Numbered from the stretch's first letter, positions 1 to 12,784 are shown. The stretch is 64,000 bases of DNA from Cristatella mucedo (GCA_009760855.2 WPIO01000006.1:246001-310000), one strand, 5' to 3'. Made by a program: numbers and translations. Notes: a model not told the origin generated them from the sequence alone.

Positions 1-1035
1 TCGAATTCTCTCAACTCTCTTGCTGCATGTATTGATGACATCCGCACATGGAAGGCAGCGCATTTTCTTAAATTGAATGATGATAAAACTAACTCACTAA
101 TTACGGGCAAACCAAGTGTGATTCAGAAATTGAAAAGGGTACCACTCAAAATCGGCTCTGCAAGCATATCTCATGCTGAATCTGTACGAAATCTAGGCGT
201 CATGTTCCAAGGTGACCTTTCGTTAGGCGACCACATCAGCTCCACAATCAAGTCTGCCTACTTTCAGCTACATAACGTTGCTCAAATTCGGGCTTGTTTA
301 GATTGGCATATCACATCTAAGTTGGTCCATGTATTTGTGACATCCCGTCTTGACTTCTGTAACTCACTGCTTGCTGACCTACCGGCATATGCAATCAGGC
401 GCTAACAGCTGGTGCAAAACTCTGCAGCTAGACTTGTCTGTCGTGAGCGTCGCTGTTGCTACATCACACCAATTCTCACCAACCTGCACTGGCTCCCAAT
501 CAAGTAACGCATCGACTTCAAGGTTTTGTCGCTCACTTTTAGCTCCCTTCATTCCTTGGCTCCAGCCTACCTATCAGATCTACTCCCCCACCAGGCTAAG
601 CATCGTACCACCTGCTTTTCGGATTCTAACTGTTTACCCATACCTCGTACAAATCTCAAATCCTTTGGAGACCGTGCCTTCAGTTCTTATGCTCCTAAAG
701 CCTGGAACTCACTCCCGATTTGGGCCACTACATCTCCTGACTTAGTCCACATTCAAACAGAAACTAAAAACGCATCTATTTATTGCAGCATTTAGTGGGT
801 TCCAGTGATTCGTCCTTCATGTGCTTATGAGTGCTGACACTGTGCATGCTGCCACTAACCGTATTTGTGCACTGACCCTGTGCGTGTCACTTCTAAAAAT
901 GTTACAGTTGTTGTTATTGAGCATGCTACCACTAACCATTCGATCGTGTTTCCTTTGCAGCAAATGTAAAGTGCTCAGAAAGAGATTGAGTTCTCTGAGG
1001 GCGCTATATCAAATGCATTATTATTACTGCAAGTA
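1..1035 (+). mobile_element. L2/CR1-type LINE, 3' part (family A)
   Basis: Starts inside the reverse transcriptase with a decayed FLKLNDDKTN-type motif, runs through the C-terminal region (SLAPAYLSDLL, AFSSYAPKAWNSLPI in shifting frames) and ends in the family tail: AAATGTAAAG, GAGATTGAGTTCTCTGAGGG, then a TATCAAATGCATTATTATT-like end. Multiple frameshifts. Truncated by the window edge. Confidence 0.85.
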
Positions 1036-2224
1036 CAATAGGCTAAAGAGAGACCATGCTTACTGGTCATTGAATAAATGGCAAATAGTTTTGTGGATTG
1101 ATAGACCAAAGGGGTAGAGCATGTGAAAAACCTATTAATGAATCACTTTGCATGATTACTAGCTTTTGACGGCAGTACAATTATAGAGTGGAGGAGTGAT
1201 AGTGTTAGACTGCTGACTGCTGCTCAGTAGCTGGTGCATGGACTCCCTAGTATACAAGGTATTACGAAGGAGCATGCACAGTTACACGTAATTAAAATGC
1301 TGCCAGTAAAACACGGTAGCTCTGACAGGCCTTACTGGCATCCGACAGCAGTACGACAATCGAAGCAGACTGTACGGTTGCCATGCTGGTTTGGCACAGT
1401 GAATGATATGCTCGCCCCGATCAAGTTATGGCCGAGGTCTGGGCCCAAGCCCCGTGGCATATGTGAAGCGACTGATTGGAGATCAAGCTCTCTTAAGGTA
1501 TTATACAAACGAGTTATATTCTTTTGATAAATTCTTTTATTTGACATTGCCTCAGATCACTGGTACCAACTGCTAACTTTGTATTACCATTGGCAACAAT
1601 AAGACCCGATCTAAACCCTGATAGCAAACCTGCTGGCCATGCTCTGGATCGAAGTGAACTATCTTCGACCTATCACATCGGCAGATGGTTTGTTTGAGGC
1701 TCTTTGTCACGGCAGACATAAATCACTCCGACATTGTCCATGCATTGAGGCGTGGGCAACCCTGCCTACCTGCAAGCAGAAAGTGACTAAAAACTGTGCA
1801 GGATCCACCGGCATAAGTCATCTACATATACAAGTGTGAAAAGTTATATATTTAGCTGTGGCGGTGAATGCACATACATGGAAATTAACTCATCCTGAAA
1901 GCAGTACAGGATAATTTACAAGTGAAAGCGATGCACTTTCCGTTTGTACCCGTGCTCGTTTTAAATTATACCAGCACCTGTATTTATCTGTATATATGAT
2001 GCTTGAATACTTAATAGCTATATATAGTAGCATTTAGGCATCTCATATTTCAGCGTCTGTGTATATAAAGTAAGGAAAGATCGGCTTATTCAACAGCCTC
2101 GTTTTTATAGCATTTGAGAGCAATAGCGATCTTTTCAGGAATGCAGACTAAGCCCAAGTCTCTCTGCTTGTTTAGCTTTATATTTTGGTCATGTTTGTTA
2201 CTGTTGATCATCAAATCTTTTTCG
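1036..2224. other. Intergenic, only an S2 SINE recognised
   Basis: Average composition. Apart from the S2 SINE at 1385-1530, no gene, RNA gene or known repeat was recognised. Confidence 0.5.
1385..1530 (+). mobile_element. S2 tRNA-derived SINE with LINE-like tail
   Basis: Tract from TGGTTTGGCACAGTG, through GGGCCCAAGCCCCG (B-box region), to the tail GTGAAGCGACTGATTGGAGA, TCAAGCTCTCTTAAG. Confidence 0.6.
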
Positions 2225-2790
2225 AGTGCCTCTCATCTCGCCCGGGCATCACTTGCACTGCAATATTTTAGAACTGATCTCAGTAGAAGACTCTAGAGCA
2301 TTGATGTCAACTGGTAACAATAATCCAAGGAGCTATTATGGTACAGGGGTACCCCAAAGCTCTGTGCTTGGTCTGCTTCTTCTCACAATTTATACTCGTC
2401 TTCTTGCCGATGCAATCGCCAGGCACAATCTAGGCTTTCACTTTATGCAGATGACACACAATTGTATCTATGCTTAGATCCCTTCCAGGCCTACAGCTCT
2501 CTCAACTCCCAGGCTGCATGTATTGCCGATGTACGCACATGGATGGCAGCACATTTTCTCAAGTTGAATGACGATAAAACCAACTTACTAGTTATGGATA
2601 CCTTGTGTGACTCAGAAATTGGAAAGTTTAATGCTCAAAATCAGCTGTGCCATCACACCTCCTTTAGCATCTGTACAGAAAATCTAGGTATTCTGTTTCC
2701 AAGTGACCTTTCACTAGACGACCACACCAGCTCTACAGTCAAGTCTCCTAACTTTAAGCTACATGTAGGCAGTCGTTGGGTAAGGTGAAA
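2225..2790 (+). mobile_element. L2/CR1-type LINE fragment (family A)
   Basis: Reverse-transcriptase segment: GVPQSSVLGLLL, then MYLCLDPFQAYSSLNSQAA and FLKLNDDKTNLLVMDT, broken by frameshifts. No 3' tail. Confidence 0.8.
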
Positions 2791-3639
2791 ATGAATAACA
2801 TTCCAGTAGTCCACTCAAGTTCAAGTTCAGCACTACAGACCAACAAGATAGATATACAGATTTCACACTTCCTTTGTCGAAGGAAAGAACCATGACAGCC
2901 ATCAGGCTTCACTTGCTCTACACAAGCCCAGCTATTGGTTCAGCCTAGTAAATGAATTTTTTTTGAAGTGGCTTAGGCAGGCTGACAGTCCAGTATAGTG
3001 CTATAGAAATATTCACTCAAGCCTGTTACAAAGTGTGGCTAGTACATCCAAGAGTCGTACTACCAGTAGCCATGATATCTATACATCTAGGCAGAATATA
3101 TATTTAAAAAACAACCTTAAGTGACATAGATTTAGCTACACCAAGTCCGTTCCTACCGTTTCGGCATGGCTAGGATGAACATGGAATTGATCAGTATGAC
3201 AAGCATGCATTCACATCATTAGGAAGCTGTGGATCAACCACGATTAGTTAAGTTCTCGGGCTGTATATTCAATTTTGAAATAAGACACACAAGTCTTTTG
3301 GATAGCACACTAAGAAAACTACACCTCCATCCAGATGCTACACAACTGACTACAAGAGAAGCAATAGCCAAGAGTTAATGATATGCACGGTATGATGCTT
3401 AGACAAGTAAGCAAAAGCACACAAGAAGACACCCAGAGGTGCTGGTGAATAGGACCCCGGATTAGTAACCCACACTGAACGATGACCAAGAAAGCACGTA
3501 AAGGGCACAGGGGGAAAGAGAAAACTGAGCGGATCAGATGTCTTGAGCTGAGACTAAAATGAAAGGTGGTGAAAAAAGCTGGCAGCAAGCTGCAGACTTA
3601 TGGCGCACATGAATTGATGGCCTGATCACCGAAATATTT
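2791..3639. other. Unassigned sequence
   Basis: Nothing recognised; short open frames only. Confidence 0.5.
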
Positions 3640-4210
3640 CAAATCAGCAAGAGGAATAGAGAGATGTCTAGAAGCCGAGGATTAGTGGTGCAAGAGCACA
3701 CTAGAGGAGCAAGGAGGTCCGATAGGTAGGCTGGTGCAAGGGAGTGAAGCTACCTGTGGGCCAGATAAAGAGAATCTTGAAGGCTATACGACCCTCAATA
3801 AGTAAGCCAATGAAGGTCGGACACAAGTGGTGCTTCGACGTGGCAACTAGACCGTTGACGAGACACCGGATCAGCTGCTGAGTTTATCGCAGGTTGCAAT
3901 GATTAAAGGCACAGGCTATGACTGCTGAATAAAGGTAATTGCAATAGTCTAGACTCGATGTAACAAACGCTAACTAGTTTGGCCAGTACTGCTGTCTAAG
4001 CAGGCCAACATTTCGGCACTGTTCGTCCACTGACAGTAGGCCGACTTGACAGTGGAGGCAACGGGCTCACCCAATGATAAGTCAGTTTGGAACAGCATGC
4101 CCAATGGCAGACACAGCGCGAGTGAGGCTCGATGAGGCAATCTCAAGGCTGACTTCCTCCAACTTAGAGGGCGATGCAATAGCAAGGAGGTGAGTGCAAC
4201 CATACTAACC
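3640..4210 (-). mobile_element. L2/CR1-type LINE fragment (family A)
   Basis: Antisense copy of the segment after the YADD motif. The frame at 3970-4203 reads LPLGMLFQTDLSLGEPVAST and LACLD, parallel to the copies at 1-1035 and 7360-8885. Confidence 0.7.
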
Positions 4211-5049
4211 CCTCATACAAATCTATCTCAGCTCAAGTGCCTGGCTTTACTGTGGATTGATTGGTAATGTCAGCCAGGTTAACTGGTTTTTGTGTGTGAA
4301 AACAACTGGTTTTGGGTAGGAGCCACGATCTGTAGGTCTAGCCGAGAGGCCGACTGTTGGGAATCAAAATAAGCTGAGGTGTTGGTTTAGTCGGTTAGCA
4401 CTGAGTGTTGGGGGGAGCATGCTGACCGAATAAATATGCTTTGCAGTTGCCCTGTGTCAGGATGAATACTTCGTCCAAGTGCAAGGAACACGTGGGTGCA
4501 GACTCCCGTTCTCGATGTAATGCACAGGTTCCCTTCCCTAATTATGGGATGCATAAGTTTGAGAGCTGTCGTGATTATAAATGCATAGTATAATTTACAG
4601 CAGGAACCCTTGCTCTCGTGCTCTCGGTGGCTCTAGGGAGCAGCCCTGCTGAGCAAATGCACATTATTTGGGACAATAAAAATAAACCCAGCACGATATT
4701 GTCTGTGCAGCTGCTATGTCATTAAGCACTAAGGTCAAGTCAACAGCTTCCAAGATTGACACTTCCCAGTCGTGATGTAGCGCTTTAAGCCCTTATGGAA
4801 ATGAGTACATTCGTTTAACGACACAGGCTGCTTCTCAGCACATGCTGCATGCATTCGTTAGCAACAAAAAATAAATGAAAGCTTTGGCAACGAGCAGCAG
4901 CAAGCCTGCAGCTTCAACCTTATTCTGCTGTGCCAGATATGGTTCCCACAAAGACAAAAGAAAGCACGAATTTGTAGATAAAGAGGATGTCACGGAGAAG
5001 AATAGGGAAAAAGATGTCTGATGGTAGATGTAAACGGTTGTCGGTCACC
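4211..5049. other. Unassigned sequence
   Basis: Nothing recognised; no frame longer than chance. Confidence 0.5.
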
Positions 5050-5410
5050 GGGGAGACCTTAAAGGATGGGACACCTCAGGGTTTGGTCTAAGGCCCCCTT
5101 TTTTTTGCTATCTATACTCTCCCTCTGGCCAATGTCATCGCCTAACACAATCGTAGCGGTCATTTCTATGCCCACGACAATGAGCTCTACCTATCCTCTG
5201 ACCCTTCTCAGCCTTTCTCTTCGAGATGACTCTTACTTGCCTCCCTTGCAGCCTGCATCAACGACATTTACAGTTGGATGGCCACAAACTTCCTGAAGCA
5301 TCATGACGATAAGATCAACGTTAGAGTTATGAATGAGCCTAATGTAAAGCGCATAGAAAGAGATGGAGTTCTCTGATGGCGCTTTATCAAATGTATTGTT
5401 ATTATTATAG
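5050..5410 (+). mobile_element. L2/CR1-type LINE, internally deleted (family A)
   Basis: Reverse-transcriptase remnants (GTPQG-like start, LPLANVIA, WMATNFLK) are joined directly to the family 3' tail (AATGTAAAGCGC, GAGTTCTCTGATGGCGC, then ATTATTATT), so the C-terminal region is deleted. Confidence 0.75.
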
Positions 5411-5439
5411 TATCATTCTACATTTGGAGGACCTCATCT

Positions 5440-5910
5440 TCAAAATTGCTTCAGCTACCATGACGTCGGCCCATAGTCTTGGCATGCGGTTCCAAAACGA
5501 CTTGGCCAAAATTAGGGCCTGCTTAGAAACTAAACTAGCTGAACTACCATCCTAGCAGATAGGCCTATCAGCACACGAGATGTGGACTTCTGATGAAAAT
5601 GAAGCTTCAGTACTCCAACCAGCTGAAAATTATGAAGCAAACTGACAGATGCTTCAACCGGTAAGGAAGAGACCATCTTGATCACGGCTGCTTCTAAAAA
5701 TAGATTATCAACATGCTCCGGCCAGCTGCTTAGCTCGGGTGCATGGTCCTACTTAGATGTGGCATCCCTGTCTAAGCAGGGCCGAATTTTTGCAGTGTTA
5801 CATAGCTAAAAGCATGCATACTTGACTATGGAGCTGATGTGGTCGTCTAGTGAGCGGTCACTTTGGAACAAGCCACCCAGATTTCATGCAGAAACTACAC
5901 GAGATATGCC
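5440..5910. mobile_element. L2/CR1-type LINE fragments in both orientations
   Basis: A plus-strand scrap at 5440-5560 (MRFQNDLAKIRACL-like) and a minus-strand scrap at about 5730-5910 come from the same region of family A, both heavily decayed. Confidence 0.5.
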
Positions 5911-6286
5911 ATCACCAGATCACAGGGTCAGGATTATACTTCCCAACCGTTTGGCATTGTATATCATGAAAGGCCATGGTTTAAGATCCAAGCCAACTAG
6001 GCAATTATATAATAGGCTACGACAATCCACTCTCAGCAGTCAAGTAAAACAGCCAGCGTCATAATCCTGGGTGATAACCGTATATTAGTCGCAGAAATAC
6101 ATAACTCGTGCATGCAGGCATAACTGCACACCTAGTGTGCACAATCAAGAGTGCCGATGCGTGGGCAAAGGAGGTCTCACCACAGCACAGTTACCTCTAA
6201 GAAAACAAACGTCGTATGTAGCGCAATCAGTACATCTGGATCGGTGCAACAGCAATGGTCGCGGCTTGATGGAAGCTTCACTGGCG
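5911..6286. other. Downstream flank of MRPL43
   Basis: Would hold the MRPL43 3' untranslated region. No clear AATAAA signal was seen on the minus strand. Confidence 0.4.
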
Positions 6287-6603
6287 TCAGACGGCCGAAC
6301 CTTCGCTCGATGCAGTAGTGTTTTTTTTGGAAGTCTGCTGCAGCAACATTAGACGCTCTGTAGCGCTCATTTCGGACGGCACAGCTTTAGAAAGAGTCTC
6401 GGATGGGAACTGCAGCAGATTGTGACCAGTCGGCTTGTTTGTAAACGGCGTCCACGTTCCTTGTATGCTGGGCGAGTCAGTGTGCTGCGGTCTGCGCAGC
6501 CGAACGATCTGCTCACCGGAGCGTGTTCGCAGCTGCTCTATCCACTCGCAGAGCTCCTCGGCGCTATAGCTCTGCACGGGCATGCTGTGCACCTCACCAT
6601 TAA
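6287..6603 (-). CDS. MRPL43: MRPL43 coding exon 3 and stop
   Basis: 317 nt. The acceptor is CTTTGCAG and the stop is TGA at 6287-6289. It encodes NGEVHSMPVQSYSAEE, then the family signature PSIQGTWTPFTNKPTG, then a polar tail rich in Ser, Thr and Gln. Confidence 0.93.
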
Positions 6604-9600
6604 CTGCAAAGCACAAGGGCACGGTGGGTTCGAAATGCAACCTAGAGGGCACAGAGGCCCCGCCGAGGAGTCCTCGTGCACAGTCGCGCATGCCGTCTCC
6701 TGGCCATCACCAGGGGGAAAGCTACAGGAATCGCGATTGACCAGCACCAAGCTGTCCTTGACCACGGGCCCTAGCTCCATTACACGGAAAAAACAGCAGC
6801 AGTGCACACATCCATGCTGGGCAGATCGAAGCTAGATCGAATCGTCGAGTGCCATCGGCCTGCATTCACGGCAATCTAGTCCCTGAGCAGCAGGTCAAGC
6901 AACAGCTAGCTCTCCCTGCTCTCTCTACCACAAGCCGGGGCTGCAGTTCTACAATAGAGCATCTCATCTCCTCCGGCAGGCTGCAGAGCAACAGGTTGTC
7001 GTGCACATGTCGTGTCATACTCTTAATTACAGCTGCAGCGCCGTCTGAGACTGATTGGGTCTTTCAAGCTTTGCTATACACTCCTAAGCTGTCTAAACTC
7101 ACCGCTTAGTGGTCACCTAGGCAGAAACTCGCGTGCTACACAAACAGTCAAACTAAGCTGGTGTGGTACATAAGCAGAACCTTCTGCCAGAAGGTCTCAC
7201 GGGCCACCCGACTCCTTACACGAAACATCAACACATCAGCTAAGGTGAGTTGTTCTTCGTGCACTTATTACAAGTAGCTCAGTGGGGGGGGGGGGGTAAG
7301 CTCAACAGCACAAAGCCTCTACCGACTAAGGGCTGATTTGACCACTCAAGCCCATAATAATACTAATAATGTTAATGATAATAATAATACATTTGATATA
7401 GTGCTCTCAGAGAACTCAGTCTCTTTCTAGGTACTTTACATTTGTTGCAAAGAAAGCACACTCAAACGGTTAGTGGTAGCATGATGAATAAACAAGAATA
7501 ACATGGTTAGGGGTGGCATGCACAAGGTTAGCATGCAAGTATGGTTAGTGGCAGCATGCACAGTGTCAGTATGCATAAGCACATTCAGGACGAATCAGAG
7601 ACCCACTAAATGCTGTGATAAATAGATGCGTTTTTAGTTTCTTTTTAAATGTGGTCAAGTCAGGAGATGTGATGCAAATCGGGAGTGAGTTCCAGGCTTT
7701 GGGAGCTTACGAACTAAAGGCACGATCGGTCTCCAAAGGATTTGAGATCGGTGCGAGGTATGGTAACGGTTAGGTTCAGAAAAGCAGGTGGTACGATGCT
7801 TAGCCTGGTGGGGGTCTAGATCTAATAGGAAACCAAAGAATGAAGGGACCTAAAAGTGAGCGACAAAACCTTGAAGTCGATGCGTTGCTTGACTGGGAGT
7901 CAGTGCAGGTCGGCGAGAGGTGGTGTGATGTGGCAACAGCGACGCTCACTACAGACAAGCCTAGCTGCAGAGCTTTGCAACAGCTGTAAGCACATGATTG
8001 CACAGGCCGAAAACCAGCAAGCAGTGAGTTACAGAAGTCAAGATGGAACGTCACAAATACATGGACCAACTTAGATGTGATATGCCAATCTAAACAAGCC
8101 CGAATTTGAGCAACGTTATTTAGCTGAAAGTAGGCAGATTTGTCTGTGGAGCTGACGTGGTCGTCTAATGAAAGGTTACTTTGGAACATGATTTCGTGCA
8201 GATTTAACAGGAGATATGCTGGCAGGGCCGATTTTGAGCGGTAGCCTTTCCAAAACCTGAATCACACTTGGTTTGTCCATAAGTAGTGAGTTGGTTTTAT
8301 CCTCATTCTATTTAAGAAAGTTTTCTGCCATCCATATGTGGGTGTCATCGATACATGCAGCAAGGGAGTTGAGAGAATTCGACATGCTCGAGGGGTGGGA
8401 GGGATAAAAGCAAAGGTACATCTCAGTGTCATCTGCATACAAGTAAAAGCCTAGATTGTGCTTGGCAATCACATTGGCAAGAGGGAGAGTATATACTGTG
8501 AACAGAACCGGAGCAAGCACAGAGCCCTGAGGTACCCATATTTCAGAGGTTCCTAGGATGATCTTTGTCTATTCACATCAATACTCTGGAGTCTCCCACT
8601 GAGATAGGACCTGAGCCATCGCAGAGCAGTGCAAGTGATGCCCAGGCGAGACGATAGGTACTCAAGAACGACTTGGTGATCGATAGTCTCAAAAGCTGCC
8701 GAAAGATCGAGCAAAACAAGCAGAGAGACTCTACCTAAGTCTGCATTCCTAAGTAGGTCGTTATACACCCGAAGCAATGCTGACTCTGAGGAGTGATTAG
8801 CTCTAAAACCAGACTGGAACTTACCAGCAAGCCCATCGATGCTTATATAACCCCCATCAATTGGCACTAGCAGCCAGCCCATTTTCTTAGGGTATGCATC
8901 TAGCTGCTCTGTGTGCGCTCAACCCAGTCTAAGACGTGCTGAGAGCTCAAAAGCTGTAGTAAAATGACAAATGCACAGCAACACAGTAATAGACAGCCAC
9001 CATGCCAACGGGACAACGTTTGGTCATAAGCAGCAGGTTTCACAAGAATCAAATGGACTGAGGCAGCCTTGACGAAAACGGTGCAGGCATAACAGGCTTC
9101 GGCACATTCCTTCAAGCTCGAACGCAGGGCATCACTGTTACGCAAAGTGCTACAGCACTACATACAAGCATTTCAGTACGTGTGCGCTGCACTCAGATTA
9201 AAACAAAATTACAATCAGATAAGAGAATGTGCATGCACTGTCAGCTCAACACATGAGATAGGAGAGATGCTGCCAGATGTCGATCGCTGAGTGACACTTA
9301 CGATACTCGGCCACGAGGCGAGGTGTCCGATTCTGCCTCGGCTGAACGTACACCACAATGCCGGGGTATTTTTTAGTGAACTCCAGAAGATACTTTTCTA
9401 GGAAGTCTCTAAAAAGACAAAGCATGCTTACAAAATGACTAAATGATGACCAAGTTTCCCCGACAGGACAGGCCGAGTACATTCAGCAAAGTCACTGTGC
9501 ATTTTGACACACTTACAACTGCACAAATTCTTGCACGTGTGACTATAAAGGGGAAATAAACTGGCCCACAGATCCGGAGAATCTTGCACACTCTAGGGCA

Positions 9601-12491
9601 CACTCTCGTGCACTGAAAAACGTGCAGGTTGATCTTCAGAAGACTTCATTAGGAAAAGTCAACGATATTTACTAAATGGCAAATTTACGCCCAGAAATTG
9701 GTTGATTTTAACCATCTCCATACACATGCCGCATAGCAAACACGCTTATGTCGTCATATGGTGCAATCTGTCACTTCCATTACTAAGGACGTCAATGTAG
9801 CCCTAAACAGCATCGGAAAAAGACCTCTCCTGGGTTGCGTACATATTTATGGCCCTTAGTGTAGACAGCATATGTCGCCAGGTCCACTATCAAGATAACA
9901 CAGATAAGCATTGGCATTCAATGCGCGTAACAGGTCTGAATGAAAGTGCCGATTAAACATGTAGCTAAGCCTGGTCGGGTCTGATCATCTTCATTATCGT
10001 CTGTCCTCAGATACTGTGCAAGCGTGCACAGGCAACACACAGATAAAGAGAAAGATACTTTCTGATTTCTGATAGACAGGAGATTACTTCCTGTCTATCT
10101 CCTATCCCAGGGGATGTATACACTACAAAAATGCTGTACCCAAGAGCAGGTTACTCTGGCATTTTCACAAAATCAAAAGTAAAAAGCATGAGTGGCACTT
10201 AGAAAAAGCAAAAGAAGGTAAACGAAATGAGGAAACAGGGTAGGCTGATTCACAGCCTCATTATCTAGCAGCAGGAGAGCCTTAGCAGCTACTACCCCTC
10301 TGGTAACGAGCAATTAAGAATTACCTGCTGATGGACTCGAACCCATGAACAGATCGTGAAGTTCAAGCACCTTACTCCTGGGATAAGACACATGTGAAAT
10401 TACCTATATAACCATATATAGGCTTTCACTGAGTTTAAATCAGGCATACTGAGTTGCTTACCATTAAATTAATGTCAGACTTCAAGTCCAATACCGTTAA
10501 GGAGACCCAGAACGTATGGGCCAGCAGCAGCCAGATTCCCATTCACCGACGTGTGTGGGGTATTATAAACATGCAGTAGCCAATGCTGTTGGTAATGAGG
10601 CCGGACTTGATGGCCGCCGGAAGTGCTGCCCTGAATTTGACTTCAAGAGGCACACACTGCATTATAGAAGAACAGGTTTGTCTACGAATCACTTATTTCC
10701 AGACAGAAAAAAGCTTTGTCCCACCACATGCACAGTTGTTTCAGCCTTCTTGCCTACCCACGGCAATAATGGAAGGTAACATGATCAGCCAACCTACTAA
10801 TAACAGAAGTTTTGTATAGCGCCATCAGATAATTTGATCTTTCCTTTTTCTAGGCATTCTGCATTTGCTACAAAGGAAATGTAAAGCTCCCGAGGGTAAT
10901 AATGATCAGCCAGCCAATGTAAAGCTATTATAATCTATAAAGCAGTAAGTAAAGTAACAATTTGCCATATTACACCACTTCTCACCGACCTGCACTTGCT
11001 TGCCAGCAAGCAGCGCACCGACTTAAAAAAGATTTTATCACTCTCCTTTCATTCTCTTGCTCCAGCCTACCTATCAGAACTACGTCTTAATCAGGCTTTG
11101 GATAGTACCACGTGCTCTTCCGACTCAAGTCGTTTAGTGATGGATGCCTCGAGCCAACCTCAAATCCTTAGGAGACCATGTCGTCAGTTCCTATGCTCCC
11201 AAAGTCACGACTTCATCTGACTTGACAACATGTCAACAAAAGATAAAAGGGCATATTTGCTTACTGCATTTGCTAGGGACTAGTGAATTGTTCTCTGCGT
11301 GTGCATGCATGCCGACACTGTGCATGTCATCACGAACGATACCGATATGCTTTTTTTACAGTATACGTAAAGTGTCAGGAAAGAGATTGAGCTCTGAGGA
11401 CATTATAGAAATATAAATAGATTACTATTCTTACTATACATTTTGCTGATTCTAAAAATGGAACTTGATTTCCGGAGGATTCTTTGCATTGCCTTGGCAG
11501 TGGCTGATCAAGACATTCTTACGCCTTCTTCACCTCAACGCATGAAATAGATGCTTCCAGGCTGAAGAAAGCTGATGCACGATGCATTGTGGATCATTCA
11601 AGTTGTACAAGGGAATCGGCTGATTTTTCTACTCAAAAATGACAGCACGACAATAACCGTTGAAGGCATGTCATACGACCATCAGAATAACAGTACAACA
11701 GCATAGAATTAAGCTGGAGGATGCGCAAACAGCTTTGCTCTGGAGCTTAATCGCCCCAATCAAAGAGTCTCTCAAATAATCCTACACTGGAGTGAGTGGC
11801 TCTGCCGAGGCCGACTTCTACATGGTTTGGTACAGGGTGCTCACTTTTAACGACCGAGGTCGGGAGCTCAAGCTCTGCAGCATACGCAAAGCACGTCTAT
11901 ATAAATTAAGCTCTCACAGGGCGATATACAAGTGAAGTATATACATTTTGTTTACACAGTAAAGGATTCCTTAGGAGACGGTGTGGCGTTGGGGCTTGTC
12001 CTGTTGTCAATGCAAATGAGAATACGTAAAATGCAGGCAGAAAAAGAGGAAGAAAGCATGGCAACACAGGCAGCTGAAGGGGTATACCGCCGGCACTTCT
12101 GGGTGGGTGCACGATCGCCAGTGGGCTGCGGATACACGCAAATACATGGGAGTTCTGACGCTTGCACGAGAGACGGTAAGCGCAACTTTGCAGGACTAGA
12201 CAGCACAGTCAGGCAAGTATGATCAAATGATAACTTTGGCAACATAGAAAAATTCTGTCGACATGCAAGTCAGGCAAGAGCGGTCAGTACCGAAATCAAG
12301 CCTGAAATGCCGAGGTAACTCGCACTGAGGTCTCTGCGTCGGTACGCTGCAAACTCTCACCTCGTTCCTCTACTGCAAGCCCGGACTTTACAGAACTTTA
12401 TAGTTAATCTTTGAAGCTGGCAGACATATCGACCAACGCCATTATTCAAGACACCTTTAACAAATCCCGAGGGTACGGCGCGGTTAGACAT
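6287..12491 (-). CDS. MRPL43: MRPL43: mitochondrial large ribosomal subunit protein mL43, three coding exons
   Basis: Structural protein of the mitochondrial large ribosomal subunit, acting in the mitochondrial matrix; the family has the L51/S25/CI-B8 thioredoxin-like fold. The coding exons are 12361-12491, 9302-9408 and 6287-6603, giving 555 nt in total (184 codons plus stop), close to the family's usual length. Every junction is GT-AG and keeps frame: AG|A codes Arg after exon 1, and C|TT codes Leu after exon 2. Recognisable segments are GVGRYVCQLQRLT in exon 1, YPGIVVYVQPRQNRTPRLVA in exon 2 and PSIQGTWTPFTNKPTG in exon 3. The start was chosen because the next residues, SNRAVPSGF, match the family N-terminus. 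The introns (2952 and 2698 bp) hold SINE and L2-type LINE debris. No frameshift or stop was seen, so it looks functional. The identification rests on recognition of the family, without a database search. Confidence 0.93.
7360..8885 (-). mobile_element. L2/CR1-type LINE, longest family A copy, in MRPL43 intron 2
   Basis: Minus strand: reverse-transcriptase frame 8553-8882 with QSGFRANHSSESALLRVYND and LLVLLDLSAAFETIDH, then 8308-8520 with FYLYADDTEMYLCF (the catalytic YADD box), then 7800-8189, and the 3' tail at 7375-7455. Frameshifted and 5' truncated. It lies inside MRPL43 intron 2 in the same orientation as the gene. Confidence 0.88.
9302..9408 (-). CDS. MRPL43: MRPL43 coding exon 2
   Basis: 107 nt. 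The acceptor is a pyrimidine-rich tract ending TTTTTAG and the donor is C|GTAAGTG, a full consensus. It encodes DFLEKYLLEF followed by the conserved VVYVQPRQNRTPRLVAEY core of the L51/S25/CI-B8 domain. Confidence 0.94.
10233..10390 (-). mobile_element. S1 tRNA-derived SINE
   Basis: Antisense S1 copy: polymerase III B-box-like GGGTTCGAGTCC and a 3' end matching AGGCTGTGAATCAGC. It lies in MRPL43 intron 1. Confidence 0.65.
10800..11440 (+). mobile_element. L2/CR1-type LINE 3' end, plus an antisense tail scrap
   Basis: An antisense tail at 10803-10885 is followed by a sense C-terminal region (SLAPAYLSELRLNQALDSTT) and a decayed tail to about 11430. It lies in MRPL43 intron 1. Confidence 0.7.
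11795..11935 (+). mobile_element. S2-like SINE, decayed
   Basis: TGGTTTGGTACAGGGTGCTC and CGGGAGCTCAAGCTC head, and tail TAAGCTCTCACAGGGCGATA. It lies in MRPL43 intron 1. Confidence 0.5.
12361..12491 (-). CDS. MRPL43: MRPL43 coding exon 1
   Basis: 131 nt: 43 codons plus two bases. It begins ATG at 12491 and encodes MSNRAVPSGF at the start and SRGT at the end. The donor is AG|GTGAGA. No long open frame surrounds it, so it is only visible through family similarity and the phase match to exon 2. Confidence 0.92.
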
Positions 12492-12548
12492 CGCAGGTCA
12501 GCGTGAGACAGGGAAAAACGGAATCGCTACCACGACACTGATTACTGA

Positions 12549-12558
12549 GGCGGAAGTG
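12549..12558. promoter_or_regulatory. Candidate ETS/GABP (NRF-2) site upstream of MRPL43
   Basis: GGCGGAAGTG lies about 58 bp upstream of the MRPL43 start codon. ETS-type sites are common in promoters of nuclear genes for mitochondrial proteins. The match is to a short motif only and may be chance. Confidence 0.35.
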
Positions 12559-12784
12559 CCGAGAGGAGTGCTGTAGACCGCCAGTTATACCATTAAGCGA
12601 TTAGGCAGTTAAATGTGCTGTCCGCCCCCACGCTTTCCGAAAAGCTTTTAGTTGCAAAAATGCTGAAGTGTACACATCGCGTGCGGCCAACGGGCGGGTA
12701 AACTCAATCGCAGTCTTTGCCGTAAGCCCCCGGGTCTTTAGCCCAGGGGTAAGACGCTAGTGCTGTGCCCCTCGATTGTGGACG

